Positions 36,643 through 44,638 of a DNA stretch of 64,000 bases are shown here, in pieces. The notes under the pieces were generated by a model. That model was not told the origin of the DNA and ran no database searches. It saw nothing but the letters and a program-made list of their open reading frames with translations. The position numbers were made by a program, and so were the translations under genes. This DNA is from Jeotgalibacillus malaysiensis. GTDB lineage: Bacteria; Bacillota; Bacilli; Bacillales; Jeotgalibacillaceae. Within the stretch, counting starts at the first letter, position 1. Every line of letters begins with the position of its first letter. Location of the stretch: positions 3,332,501 through 3,396,500 of the forward strand of contig CP009416.1 in NCBI GenBank assembly GCA_000818095.1, given 5' to 3'.

Positions 36643-36834
36643 TTATTCGCGCGTCCATTCGTGACCGCAGTTTTTGCAATGATAATCCGGGGAGTCAGGC
36701 GACACGCAGCATCCGCCCAGCTGAAGATTACCTTTTTCTGATTCCAGATAGGCTTCATACGTTGGTTCACCGTATAGAATTTTCACCGCATTTTTCGCGC
36801 CGCATGACGGGCACTGCTTTCGGTTAATAGCCAT
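36643..36834 (-). CDS. small zinc-ribbon protein
   Basis: 63 residues from ATG 36834, with GGATG eight bases upstream. Two CxxC knuckles (CPSCG at the start, CKNCGHEW at the end) frame a beta-rich middle with GGCCVSPDSPDYHC. It is probably a small nucleic-acid or metal-binding ribbon protein. Function unknown. It directly follows the ribokinase gene. Confidence 0.75.
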   Translation of the reverse strand: MAINRKQCPSCGAKNAVKILYGEPTYEAYLESEKGNLQLGGCCVSPDSPDYHCKNCGHEWTRE

Positions 36835-36852
36835 CTGCAATCATCCTTTTGA

Positions 36853-37704
36853 TCATCTTAGATCCTTCAAATAAGGCATCCCGCCTTGAGCACCTGCTGC
36901 TGTAACAGATAAGCTTGCCGCCTGAACTGCTTTTTCAACAGCTTGTCTCAGCTCAAATCCTTTATCTAAAAACACAGCAAGTGCACCGTTAAATGTATCA
37001 CCGGCTCCCGTTGTATCAACCGCTTCGACTTCAGGTGCAGGAATCAATGTTTCTACTCCATTTTCAATAAAAGCTGCACCTCTACTACCATAAGTGATAA
37101 CCAATTTTACTTTATACTCGTCTTTAAAGTTCTGATCCGCTTTTAAAGCTGCTGCTTCATGCTCATTAGGTGTAATATAGTCTGCCAATGCCCACCATTC
37201 AGCAGGAATCGGTTTAAATGGAGCCGGATTCAAAATCACTGTCATACCCTGCGCTTTTGCTATCGTCATCGCCTCTTCCACAGACTCATCAGGTACTTCA
37301 AGCTGCACGAGCAATACGCCCTTTTCAAGATCCTTCAGACTTTCATTCACATATGTCTTGCTAACAGCTCCGTTCGCGCCTGAAACAACGATGATTTGAT
37401 TATCACCTTCAGCTACTGTGATTGCAGCCGTACCTGTCGGGTAATCTGACTCTTTGCTGACCCTTGTTACATTTATGTTTTCTGCTTTCAAATGCTGAAT
37501 GTAGCTTTCACCATACAGATCATCCCCTACCTTTCCAACCATCTTCACCTGACCGCCGAGCCTTGCTGCTGCAACAGCCTGGTTTGCACCTTTGCCTCCA
37601 AAAACTGTGGAAAAACCTGACCCCCTAATGGTCTCTCCTGGTGTCGGAAACCTGTCTGTTATTGTCACTAAATCTATATTTAAACTGCCCATTACTGTAA
37701 TCAT
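36853..37704 (-). CDS. rbsK: ribokinase (PfkB family)
   Basis: 283 residues from ATG 37704 with GGGAGGAG upstream; a longer frame has no binding site. PfkB signatures: NIDLVTITDRFPTPGE and GGKGANQAVAAARLGG near the start, and AVDTTGAGDTFNGALAVFL near the end (catalytic Asp in GAGD). It makes ribose 5-phosphate from ribose and ATP. No ribose transporter or RbsD is next to it. Confidence 0.88.
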   Translation of the reverse strand: MITVMGSLNIDLVTITDRFPTPGETIRGSGFSTVFGGKGANQAVAAARLGGQVKMVGKVGDDLYGESYIQHLKAENINVTRVSKESDYPTGTAAITVAEGDNQIIVVSGANGAVSKTYVNESLKDLEKGVLLVQLEVPDESVEEAMTIAKAQGMTVILNPAPFKPIPAEWWALADYITPNEHEAAALKADQNFKDEYKVKLVITYGSRGAAFIENGVETLIPAPEVEAVDTTGAGDTFNGALAVFLDKGFELRQAVEKAVQAASLSVTAAGAQGGMPYLKDLR

Positions 37705-37811
37705 GTCATCACTCCTCCCTTTATTATAAATCTGATCTCTAAAGGACTTCCAGATCATGTTGTCGAAACTTTTTAAGCAGAATCACAATTCATTGAAATG
37801 GAGGCGTTCAA

Positions 37812-38183
37812 ATGCAATTAGGTGCTTTTTCAATCAGTTTGGCTGTAAAAGATATTCATGCATCAAAAGCATTTTATTAAAAATTGGGATTTGAGATATT
37901 TGGCGGTGACATAGAACAAAAATGGCTGATAGTAAAGAATGGTGAAACCGTCATTGGATTATTCGAGGGGATGTTCGAAAAGAACCTGCTAACTTTCAAT
38001 CCGGGGTGGAATCAAAATGCAGAAAACCTGGATTCATTCACCGATATCCGTGAACTGCAACAACATTTGAAAACCTCAGGGATCCCTTTAATAAGCGAAG
38101 CGGATGAAACAGGGTCAGGCCCTGCAAGTCTCACACTCGAAGATCCGGACGGCAATCCAATTCTGATTGATCAGCACAGATAA
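37812..38183 (+). pseudogene. VOC-family protein with one nonsense codon
   Basis: A 123-codon frame starting at ATG 37812 (GGAGG upstream) reads as a complete VOC/glyoxalase protein: SISLAVKDIHASKAFY, then TAA at 37881, then [10 protein letters not shown]... to [15 protein letters not shown]. Relatives have Glu here, so GAA to TAA is the simplest lesion. Reinitiation at downstream starts would give a truncated fold. Confidence 0.8.
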
Positions 38184-38253
38184 AAGTGATTAAAAGCAAT
38201 GATCATGAGGGTATGAGTAACTGTGGAACATTTAAAACAGGAGCTGATACACG

Positions 38254-39012
38254 ATGAACATACAATTAATACGCAACGCTACACTAATTGTGCATTATGC
38301 CGGCAAAAAATTTCTTGTCGATCCATTTTTAGGGGATAAAGGGGCTTATCCGCCATTTCAAAACGCAGAAAGCCTGGAGAATAATCCACTCGTGGAACTG
38401 CCGATTTCACTTGATGAGATTGTAAAAGATGTTGATGCTGTGATTTTAACGCACCTGCACCTTGATCATTATGACGAAGCCGCGAAGCACGCTCTACCAA
38501 AGGACCTGAAGATTTTCGTACAAAACGAAGAAGATTTGGAGAAAGTGAAAGAGGATGGCTTCAGTCATTTGGAAATACTGACTCAGAACTCATCTTTTGG
38601 AGGTATCAGGCTGGCGAAAACAGTCGGTGAACATGGCAGAGGCGACATTCTTAAAAAGCTCGGCCACGTATCAGGCGTCGTTTTCAAACATGAAAGTGAA
38701 AAAACGCTTTATTTAGCTGGTGATACGGTCTGGTATAAGGGTGTGGAAAAAGAAATCAGTCAGCATGAGCCCGATATCATTGTTGCAAATGCCGGGGATA
38801 ACCAGTTTCTTGAAGGCGGCTCACTCGTAATGGGCAAAGACGATGTGTATGAAACGGCGAAAGCTGCCCCAAATGCTAAAATCGTAGCGGTCCATATGGA
38901 AGCAGTCAATCACTGGACACTGTCACGTGAGGATCTGAGAGCTATTGCTGAGGAAAAAGGATTTTCTGGTCGGCTTTATGTGCCGGAGGATGGAGAGTCT
39001 TATACGTTTTAA
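38254..39012 (+). CDS. MBL-fold metallohydrolase (UlaG-like)
   Basis: 252 residues. The zinc motif is THLHLDHYD, with later ligands in LYLAGDTVWY and VAVHMEAVNHW. The compact start IQLIRNATLIVHYAGKKFLVDPFL is typical of the UlaG/UPF0173-like branch, which hydrolyses lactones or similar small molecules in known cases. GGAG lies 11 bases before the ATG. Single gene, closed by a strong terminator. Confidence 0.85.
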   Translation: MNIQLIRNATLIVHYAGKKFLVDPFLGDKGAYPPFQNAESLENNPLVELPISLDEIVKDVDAVILTHLHLDHYDEAAKHALPKDLKIFVQNEEDLEKVKEDGFSHLEILTQNSSFGGIRLAKTVGEHGRGDILKKLGHVSGVVFKHESEKTLYLAGDTVWYKGVEKEISQHEPDIIVANAGDNQFLEGGSLVMGKDDVYETAKAAPNAKIVAVHMEAVNHWTLSREDLRAIAEEKGFSGRLYVPEDGESYTF

Positions 39013-39013
39013 G

Positions 39014-39061
39014 TTAGATTCCGTATAACACCTCATTCAGGATGTTATACGGATTTTTTGT
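39014..39061. terminator. bidirectional terminator
   Basis: TCCGTATAACA / TGTTATACGGA arms followed by six T. It lies between the MBL gene and the converging GNAT operon and overlaps the 3' end of the latter. Confidence 0.85.
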
Positions 39062-39515
39062 AATACACTAAAGTTGCATAATCGTTCAGACGCTTGCTGA
39101 CGCCGGTTTTAAGATAGCCGGCTTTTTCATATAAATAGCAGTTCTTCTCTTCTTCTAAGATTGTGGCAAGTTCCCATGAAACAGCTACCGGATAAAGTTT
39201 TTCAACTTGAAATATCACTTGTTGCGCAATGCCTCTACTTTGAAATGAAGGTCTTATAAACATCGGACTGATCCAAAAATGACCTTCTTCTTTCCAGTAA
39301 ATACAGATTGCTCCCGCAAGCCTGCCGTCCATCATCACTTTATATAAAGCCCCGTCCGGCCGATTAATCCTTGCCAGCACTCGATCTACTGTTTCATTTG
39401 CAGGATTTGTGTCCGTATCCTGATAACGCTTAAGCAGCTCTGAAAATGACTCGACCTGAGCATGTAAAATCTCTTCTGCATCCGCTTCAACTGCTTTTAC
39501 AAGTTCGATCTCCAT
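39045..39515 (-). CDS. GNAT-family N-acetyltransferase
   Basis: 156 residues. The acetyl-CoA loop is FIRPSFQSRGIAQQVIFQVE (about 85-105), and the C-terminal LYEKAGYLKTG is the usual GNAT finish. Substrate unknown. It starts one base before the stop of the upstream membrane protein gene and is the last of four tightly packed genes. Confidence 0.85.
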   Translation of the reverse strand: MEIELVKAVEADAEEILHAQVESFSELLKRYQDTDTNPANETVDRVLARINRPDGALYKVMMDGRLAGAICIYWKEEGHFWISPMFIRPSFQSRGIAQQVIFQVEKLYPVAVSWELATILEEEKNCYLYEKAGYLKTGVSKRLNDYATLVYYKKSV

Positions 39516-39914
39516 TTAATCAACTTTCTCCCCAAGCTCCTGAAAATAAACCCTGACCTCTTCAGGTGCTTCCTCAATATTCAAAATATGTAATTGCTTT
39601 GTACCCGGTGAAGTTTCAATCAAGTATGTCTTATCGTAAAACTCAATTATCGTGAACTGTGCAATGTCAAAAGCCCTGCGATCTCTTCTCATCATGTATT
39701 CTACTGACGCCCGTTTAAAGTGTTGTTCATAACCCTCAAGCATTAGTGATTCAGCTGCTTCTATATCTTTTGCAAAAGCCAGCTCCTGATACAAGTCCAC
39801 GCTATTATCCGGCTGCTCCAAATAATCCTTAACCTCCAAAGAAACAAGAAAAATTACTGCAAGCGACAATAACACAATTGCTTTTTGCGAACGATTTAAT
39901 TCAAGTCTTTTCAA
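39516..39914 (-). CDS. hypothetical protein with one N-terminal membrane anchor
   Basis: 132 residues. TTG 39914 is favoured as start: AGAGGTGGGG lies before it and TTGA overlaps the stop of the VOC gene by four bases, as elsewhere in this operon. One hydrophobic segment (KAIVLLSLAVIFLVSLEV) is followed by a soluble outer domain of about 100 residues. No family recognised. Confidence 0.7.
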   Translation of the reverse strand: MKRLELNRSQKAIVLLSLAVIFLVSLEVKDYLEQPDNSVDLYQELAFAKDIEAAESLMLEGYEQHFKRASVEYMMRRDRRAFDIAQFTIIEFYDKTYLIETSPGTKQLHILNIEEAPEEVRVYFQELGEKVD

Positions 39915-40324
39915 CCGCCCCACCTCTCTTTATATGCAGGACTCAGCTCACTCCACACGTCAAACAAATTGCCATCCGGATCTGAAAACACAAAATTTCT
40001 GCCTGCATGCCCCCTGTCTTCAATCTCACCAGTCTGCACGCCCAGACCTTTCAATCTATAATGTAAATCCTGAAGCACAGCCTCGCCGTCCACTTCAAAT
40101 GTCAGCGAAAAACGCTCATTTCCCCTGTGATCCACAAAGTTTGCCGATTGATCCTGTTCAGCTTTAACGAGAAAAAAGCTTTGATCTGCCAGATCCAGTA
40201 TCACTTTTTCATCATCTGAATAGTTGGTCACTGCTCCAAGCTTTTCCTGGTACCAAATAGCAGATGTACCCGGATCTGAAACAGGAAGATAAACAGTTCC
40301 GACTCTCATTAACTGATTTTTCAT
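39911..40324 (-). CDS. VOC-family protein
   Basis: 137 residues. It has TVYLPVSDPGTSAIWYQEKL at the start and NFVFSDPDGNLFDVWSE at the end, the typical VOC halves. Its ATG overlaps the stop of the preceding VOC gene (ATGA). Possible ring-cleavage, glyoxalase or resistance activity cannot be told apart. Confidence 0.85.
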   Translation of the reverse strand: MKNQLMRVGTVYLPVSDPGTSAIWYQEKLGAVTNYSDDEKVILDLADQSFFLVKAEQDQSANFVDHRGNERFSLTFEVDGEAVLQDLHYRLKGLGVQTGEIEDRGHAGRNFVFSDPDGNLFDVWSELSPAYKERWGG

Positions 40325-40689
40325 CCGGCCTTCACCTCGCTCATCAAAGCATGCGTATTCCCTTCAGTATCTTTAAAAAATGTCATCCACGTTTCTGTAT
40401 CGCCCATCTTTGCCACGACATGAGGCTGGTCCAATAGCGAAACGCCTTGATCCTTTAAACGCTGATACGCTTCCTCAATATCAGGTACGTTGAAATAAAT
40501 AACGGAACCCGGATGATCAAACGACTCATTTTCAGGCAGCGTCAGCATCAGCCGTACGCCTTCACATTCAAAAAATGACATATTTTCAGTTTCGAATAAC
40601 TGCTGCAAACCAAGCGTCTCTTTATAAAAGGCTGCTGCGCGCTTTAGATCTTTAACCGTTACCCCAATTTGTCCAATCTGCTGTATCAT
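40321..40689 (-). CDS. VOC-family protein
   Basis: 122 residues from ATG 40689, eight bases after GGGAG; ATG 40695 is two codons upstream but only two bases from that site. Pattern QIGVTVKDLKRAAAFYKETL and MTFFKDTEGNTHALM. First gene of a four-gene unit (VOC, VOC, membrane protein, GNAT). The two VOC proteins may form a heterodimer (inference). Confidence 0.85.
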   Translation of the reverse strand: MIQQIGQIGVTVKDLKRAAAFYKETLGLQQLFETENMSFFECEGVRLMLTLPENESFDHPGSVIYFNVPDIEEAYQRLKDQGVSLLDQPHVVAKMGDTETWMTFFKDTEGNTHALMSEVKAG

Positions 40690-40785
40690 TTTCATTTCTC
40701 CCTTCCTAATCCATTGTAGGCCTGCTCTATTTCAGCTACACTTATTTTAACTGACAAAAACCGGAAAGAACAGGAGGATTCACAG

Positions 40786-40956
40786 ATGCTATTTGACCCA
40801 CCAAAGTGTATGAATTGCGGCAGGGAAATTGAAGGGGACGAGCAGGTGTATGCAAAACTCCGCTATCCGAAAAGAAAAGGATTTACTGAAATTAAAGTGT
40901 ATTTAAGAAATGAAGCATCGTTTTTGTGTGAAGACTGCTTTGAAAAGAGGGCTTAA
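40786..40956 (+). CDS. small zinc-knuckle protein
   Basis: 56 residues with CAGGAGG nine bases before the ATG. Two cysteine pairs (CMNCG at residues 8-12 and CEDC near the end) suggest one bound zinc. The basic middle (KLRYPKRKGFTEIKVYL) could bind nucleic acid. No family assigned. It stands alone before the TetR gene. Confidence 0.7.
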   Translation: MLFDPPKCMNCGREIEGDEQVYAKLRYPKRKGFTEIKVYLRNEASFLCEDCFEKRA

Positions 40957-41033
40957 CATCTGCTGTGATACTTGTACCTCAGACGGCTGAAGGCTAAAAT
41001 AGGGACAGATTAAAGCTGGCGGTGATAGACCAA

Positions 41034-41666
41034 ATGAGTAAAAAAGAAGAGAAACAGAAAAATATGATCCAGGCAGCAAGAAAGCTTTTTGCTGCGCACG
41101 GTTTCGAGAAAACGACAATGCAGCAGATTGCTGATGAGGCCGGTCCTGGTGTCGCAACACTTTTTCGTTATTTTCCGAAGAAGGAAAATCTAATGATAGA
41201 AGTCATCACCTCAATCCTTGCAGAACAGCTTTCTTATTTTGAGCAGATACAGCGATCTGAAGGCCGGGGGATCGATAAAACAGCAGCCCTTTTCGATCAC
41301 TATATTGACTACATTTCAGAGGATAATAGAGACGTCATCAAACTGCTTGAAGCCTTTGAGGTCTACCTTGCATTTTCAACGGTAGAGCCGGCACTGCTTG
41401 AAGAAGTAAAAGTCTCTTACGAAAAGATCCGCAGCCTGGTAAAAGCCATTATTGCAGAAGGACAGAAAGACGGCTCCATTCTTAACGATCAGCACGCCGA
41501 TTCCATCGCACTGTCGATCATGAATATGTTCGGAACTGCTGTGAAGAAGTATTCACTCTACAGCGTGATTCCTTCTGATATTGTAGCGACTTCCCCTGAT
41601 AAAAATGAACTTAAGCGGCTAAAAGATGAAATGCTCTTAAAGCTTCAGGCACCTGATAAAACCTGA
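41034..41666 (+). CDS. TetR/AcrR-family transcriptional regulator
   Basis: 210 residues. N-terminal HTH: ARKLFAAHGFEKTTMQQIADEAG...VATLFRYFPKKENL. The C-terminal helical domain is ligand-binding. ATG 41034 is preferred over GTG 41022. A perfect 23-bp palindrome sits 67 bases past its stop in front of the SDR gene, so it most likely represses that gene in response to a small molecule. Confidence 0.9.
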   Translation: MSKKEEKQKNMIQAARKLFAAHGFEKTTMQQIADEAGPGVATLFRYFPKKENLMIEVITSILAEQLSYFEQIQRSEGRGIDKTAALFDHYIDYISEDNRDVIKLLEAFEVYLAFSTVEPALLEEVKVSYEKIRSLVKAIIAEGQKDGSILNDQHADSIALSIMNMFGTAVKKYSLYSVIPSDIVATSPDKNELKRLKDEMLLKLQAPDKT

Positions 41667-41690
41667 CCACTGCGTCAGGTTTTTTTAATA
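41663..41690 (+). terminator. terminator after tetR gene
   Basis: ACCTGAC / GTCAGGT stem with CACTGC loop followed by seven T. Confidence 0.85.
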
Positions 41691-41703
41691 TAGGTGCTGA
41701 TTC

Positions 41704-41755
41704 TTGACAGAAAACAGGAACACTCCGATAATAAATGATAGTGACACTATCATTT
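41704..41755 (+). promoter_or_regulatory. SDR promoter with TetR-type operator
   Basis: TTGACA (41704-41709), 17 bases, GATAAT (41727-41732). Directly downstream, 41733-41755 is a perfect 23-bp palindrome with core ATGATAGTGACACTATCAT. A repressor bound there would block the start site. The TetR protein encoded just upstream is the obvious candidate. Confidence 0.8.
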
Positions 41756-41784
41756 TATAAAAACGATCAGGAGTGAATAATGAA

Positions 41785-42519
41785 ATGTCTAGATTAAATG
41801 GAAAGATCGCAATCATTACAGGTGGCGCTTCCGGCATGGGAGCTGAAATGGCAAGGCTTTTCAAAGCAAACGGAGCCACAGTCATCGCCGCAGACATCAA
41901 CGAACATAACCTGGAGAAGATCGCAGCACTTGAACATATTCATACAAAAAAGCTGGACGTGTCCTCAGATGAAAACTGGGCCACTATGGTTCAGGAAGTC
42001 AAAGATGAATTTGGCCGCATCGATATTTTAGTGAATAATGCAGGTATTTCTTCAGAAAAAGCGTTGGATCAGATTACACAAGAAGACTGGCTCTTACTCA
42101 GCAAAATTAACAGCTTTGGTACGTTTCTCGGGATCAAACATGTTGGCAACGTAATGAAAGAGCAGCAAAAAGGCTCAATTGTAAATATCTCATCCTACAC
42201 CGCACTGATTGGAATGGGGAATAATGCATACTCCGCTTCAAAAGGGGCTGTTCGCGCTACGTCAAGAGCTGCAGCCGCAGAGCTTGCACCCTACCAGGTC
42301 CGAGTGAACGCAATCTTCCCGGGTACAATCGAAACACCAATGACTGACGGCTTAAAAGAAGCAAAAGAAGCGCTCCAGATGCTCGTAAAAGCAACACCAA
42401 TGCAGCGCCTCGGTCAGCCTGAGGAAGTCGCAAATGCAGCACTCTTTTTAGCATCTGATGAAGCGTCCTATATTGCTGGCGCAGAATTAGTTATCGATGG
42501 CGGTTATTCCGCAAGATAA
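41785..42519 (+). CDS. short-chain dehydrogenase/reductase (SDR)
   Basis: 244 residues. Rossmann motif ITGGASGMGAEMARL (TGxxxGxG), NNAG in ILVNNAGISSE, catalytic Ser in NISSYTALIG and YSASK (Tyr/Lys), and the closing SYIAGAELVIDGGYSAR. It is a classical NAD(P)-dependent reductase of 3-oxoacyl or alcohol type. ATG 41785 lies 11 bases after GGAG. Its promoter carries the palindromic operator. Confidence 0.93.
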   Translation: MSRLNGKIAIITGGASGMGAEMARLFKANGATVIAADINEHNLEKIAALEHIHTKKLDVSSDENWATMVQEVKDEFGRIDILVNNAGISSEKALDQITQEDWLLLSKINSFGTFLGIKHVGNVMKEQQKGSIVNISSYTALIGMGNNAYSASKGAVRATSRAAAAELAPYQVRVNAIFPGTIETPMTDGLKEAKEALQMLVKATPMQRLGQPEEVANAALFLASDEASYIAGAELVIDGGYSAR

Positions 42520-42526
42520 CTCTACA

Positions 42527-42555
42527 AAAAGGGGCTACCTAGTCCCTTTTTTATG
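42527..42555. terminator. bidirectional terminator
   Basis: AAAGGGGCT / AGTCCCTTT arms with T tract, between converging SDR and DUF488 genes. Confidence 0.75.
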
Positions 42556-43101
42556 AAAAACAGGATAGACAACCTCCCCACTGTATTCAATCACAGGCGT
42601 GGCTCCCCATTGACCAAGCTCATGCGCTACAAGTTCCGGCTGACCTTTTGCCCCCGGAACAATATGATGCACCTCCCAGCCGTTTGCCTGCAACCAATTG
42701 CTGATAATCAGCCGGTGGCACCTTGCCGGATGATGCTCCGAGCACATATAAGCGACGTTTTCCCGCTCAGCAAGGCTGATAAGTTCACCCACACCAAGCT
42801 TAAATTCATCCGTCAGCGAATAATCCGCATAATTATGAAATGACCTGTTTTGCCAACCCGCATTTAACTCCTCTCCAACCTCACCCGAGATTTTTCTCCT
42901 GCCGCCAAGCTCTGGAAAATGACGGTAGCCGATGCCTGATTGCTCAAGCCACTTCTGTAAGTTCTCTTTTTTATATTGCGGGCTTCTGCGACTCGCCGGA
43001 AAAGCTCGTACATCTGCTATAAAACTGATCTCTGCAGCCTTCAGCATATTTAGGAATTCTTCTTCAGTGTGTTTGTAATGACCGATTGTATAAATGTTCA
43101 T
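42535..43101 (-). CDS. DUF488-family protein
   Basis: 188 residues. DUF488 marks: YTIGHYKHTEEEFLNML at the start, DVRAFPASRRSPQYKKENL, and the cysteine motif YMCSEHHPARCHR. The family is cytosolic and of unknown function. AAGGAG lies eight bases before the ATG. Single gene. Confidence 0.88.
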   Translation of the reverse strand: MNIYTIGHYKHTEEEFLNMLKAAEISFIADVRAFPASRRSPQYKKENLQKWLEQSGIGYRHFPELGGRRKISGEVGEELNAGWQNRSFHNYADYSLTDEFKLGVGELISLAERENVAYMCSEHHPARCHRLIISNWLQANGWEVHHIVPGAKGQPELVAHELGQWGATPVIEYSGEVVYPVFHKKGTR

Positions 43102-43143
43102 CGCTGATCTCCTTTCAAGACGCCTTATACTTCCTCTACCCTC

Positions 43144-43215
43144 ATTTACGAACGAATGACAGAAAACTTTGACAGGAGAAACAATTTGATGTAAATTATG
43201 TTATGTACGAACAAT
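43144..43215 (+). promoter_or_regulatory. guaC promoter with PurBox-like sequences
   Basis: TTGACA (43169-43174) and TAAATT (43192-43197) are spaced by 17 bases. CGAAC-centred sequences at 43144-43156 and 43203-43215 match the PurBox consensus AWWWCCGAACWWT at 10 and 11 of 13 positions. PurR control of guaC is known in Bacillus; these sites are weak and in direct orientation. Confidence 0.4.
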
Positions 43216-43260
43216 TTTATTATAATAATAAAAAATCATTCGCTTTTAGGAGTGTTTTAT

Positions 43261-44244
43261 ATGGATAATGTATTTGATTATGAAGATATTCAATTAATTC
43301 CCGCAAAATGTGTCGTTAACAGCCGTTCAGAGTGCGATACATCAGTCAAGTTTGGTAAGCACACATTTAAGCTGCCGGTCGTTCCGGCAAATATGCAGAC
43401 AATTATTGATGAAAAGATTGCAGTGCATTTAGCTGAAAACGGTTACTTTTATATCATGCACCGCTTCGAACCGGAAGCACGTATTTCATTTATCAAAGAG
43501 ATGCAGGCAAAAGACCTGATTACATCGATCAGTGTTGGTGTGAAATCAGAAGAATACGGCTTTATCGAAGAGCTTACTTCCGCTAATTTAGTACCGGATT
43601 ATATCACAATCGATATCGCGCACGGCCACTCGAATGCCGTCATCGAAATGATTAAGCATATCAAACAGCATCTGCCTGAGAGCTTTGTGATCGCTGGAAA
43701 CGTGGGTACACCTGAAGCAGTCAGAGAGCTTGAGAATGCCGGCGCTGACGCAACAAAAGTGGGTATCGGACCTGGTAAAGTATGTATCACAAAAATTAAA
43801 ACCGGCTTCGGCACTGGCGGCTGGCAATTAGCAGCACTTCGCTGGTGTGCAAAAGCAGCAAGCAAGCCAATCATTGCTGATGGTGGCATTCGTACACACG
43901 GCGATATCGCAAAATCAGTCCGCTTCGGCGCATCGATGGTGATGATCGGTTCGCTATTCGCCGGTCACGAGGAATCGCCTGGTGAAACAACAGAAGTAGA
44001 CGGCAAACGTGTGAAAGAATATTTCGGTTCAGCATCAGAATTCCAAAAAGGCGAAAAGAAAAATGTTGAAGGTAAGAAGATGTTCGTCGAGCATAAAGGC
44101 TCCCTTCAGGATACACTGACTGAAATGGAACAGGATCTGCAGTCATCGATTTCATACGCAGGCGGTAAAACGCTTGAGTCGATTAAGCATGTAGATTATG
44201 TTGTGGTGAAGAATTCGATTTTTAACGGGGATAAGGTTTATTGA
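43261..44244 (+). CDS. guaC: GMP reductase
   Basis: 327 residues from ATG 43261, eight bases after AGGAG. IMPDH/GMPR barrel: [14 protein letters not shown] at the start, the catalytic loop [20 protein letters not shown] (Cys in KVCIT), and [19 protein letters not shown]. The length matches GuaC2-type enzymes of Bacilli. It converts GMP to IMP with NADPH in purine salvage. Its terminator lies at 44428-44464, past a tandem repeat. Confidence 0.95.
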   Translation: MDNVFDYEDIQLIPAKCVVNSRSECDTSVKFGKHTFKLPVVPANMQTIIDEKIAVHLAENGYFYIMHRFEPEARISFIKEMQAKDLITSISVGVKSEEYGFIEELTSANLVPDYITIDIAHGHSNAVIEMIKHIKQHLPESFVIAGNVGTPEAVRELENAGADATKVGIGPGKVCITKIKTGFGTGGWQLAALRWCAKAASKPIIADGGIRTHGDIAKSVRFGASMVMIGSLFAGHEESPGETTEVDGKRVKEYFGSASEFQKGEKKNVEGKKMFVEHKGSLQDTLTEMEQDLQSSISYAGGKTLESIKHVDYVVVKNSIFNGDKVY

Positions 44245-44259
44245 GTTTGGGTTGAGTTG

Positions 44260-44406
44260 GTTCGTGGAATGCTGCGCGATGTTCGAGGGAAAACATGTGG
44301 TGTTCGGCGGAAAACAGCTGATGTTCGGCGTATCACACGTCATGTTCGACGGAAAACCCAAGTGGTTCGACGCTTCCCATCCGAACTTCGACACTTCGTG
44401 ACATTT
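44260..44406 (+). repeat. degenerate 21-bp tandem repeat, seven units
   Basis: Seven 21-base units begin at 44260, 44281, 44302, 44323, 44344, 44365 and 44386, with consensus start GTTCGRCGGAAAAC. In one plus-strand frame they encode a seven-residue period VRRKTxx. It lies between the guaC stop and its terminator. A lone related unit is at 50407-50427. Confidence 0.75.
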
Positions 44407-44427
44407 GACCTACCCCAAATCAAACGC

Positions 44428-44464
44428 AAAAAAGCGGCTGGCGCGCATGCCAGCCGCTTTTTCT
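44428..44464. terminator. strong terminator of guaC
   Basis: AAAAAGCGGCTGGC / GCCAGCCGCTTTTT arms, 14 bp perfect. Confidence 0.9.
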
Positions 44465-44501
44465 ATGCTGCCCGGCAGCAGGGGGGCTACAGGGCAGCGG
44501 G

Positions 44502-44638
44502 TGGCGCAGTGGGGACGGAGTTGAGTGTTTCGTTTTTGTAATCATTACAAAAATGACTCACTTAACTCCGTCCCGCCCTGCGCCATTTTTAGAATCATTC
44601 CAAAATCGACACAGCAACCTCCGTCCCCACCGCGCCAC
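44502..44638. repeat. GGGGACGGAG-type repeat, composite copy 7
   Basis: Left arm, core, right arm, second core and second right arm, as in copy 6. The right part forms the last codons of the glycerophosphodiesterase gene. Confidence 0.85.

Noticed and set aside
44257-44541. 94-codon Arg-rich ORF after guaC
   Set aside because: It is the 21-bp tandem repeat read in frame, then a terminator and a palindromic repeat; no ribosome binding site.
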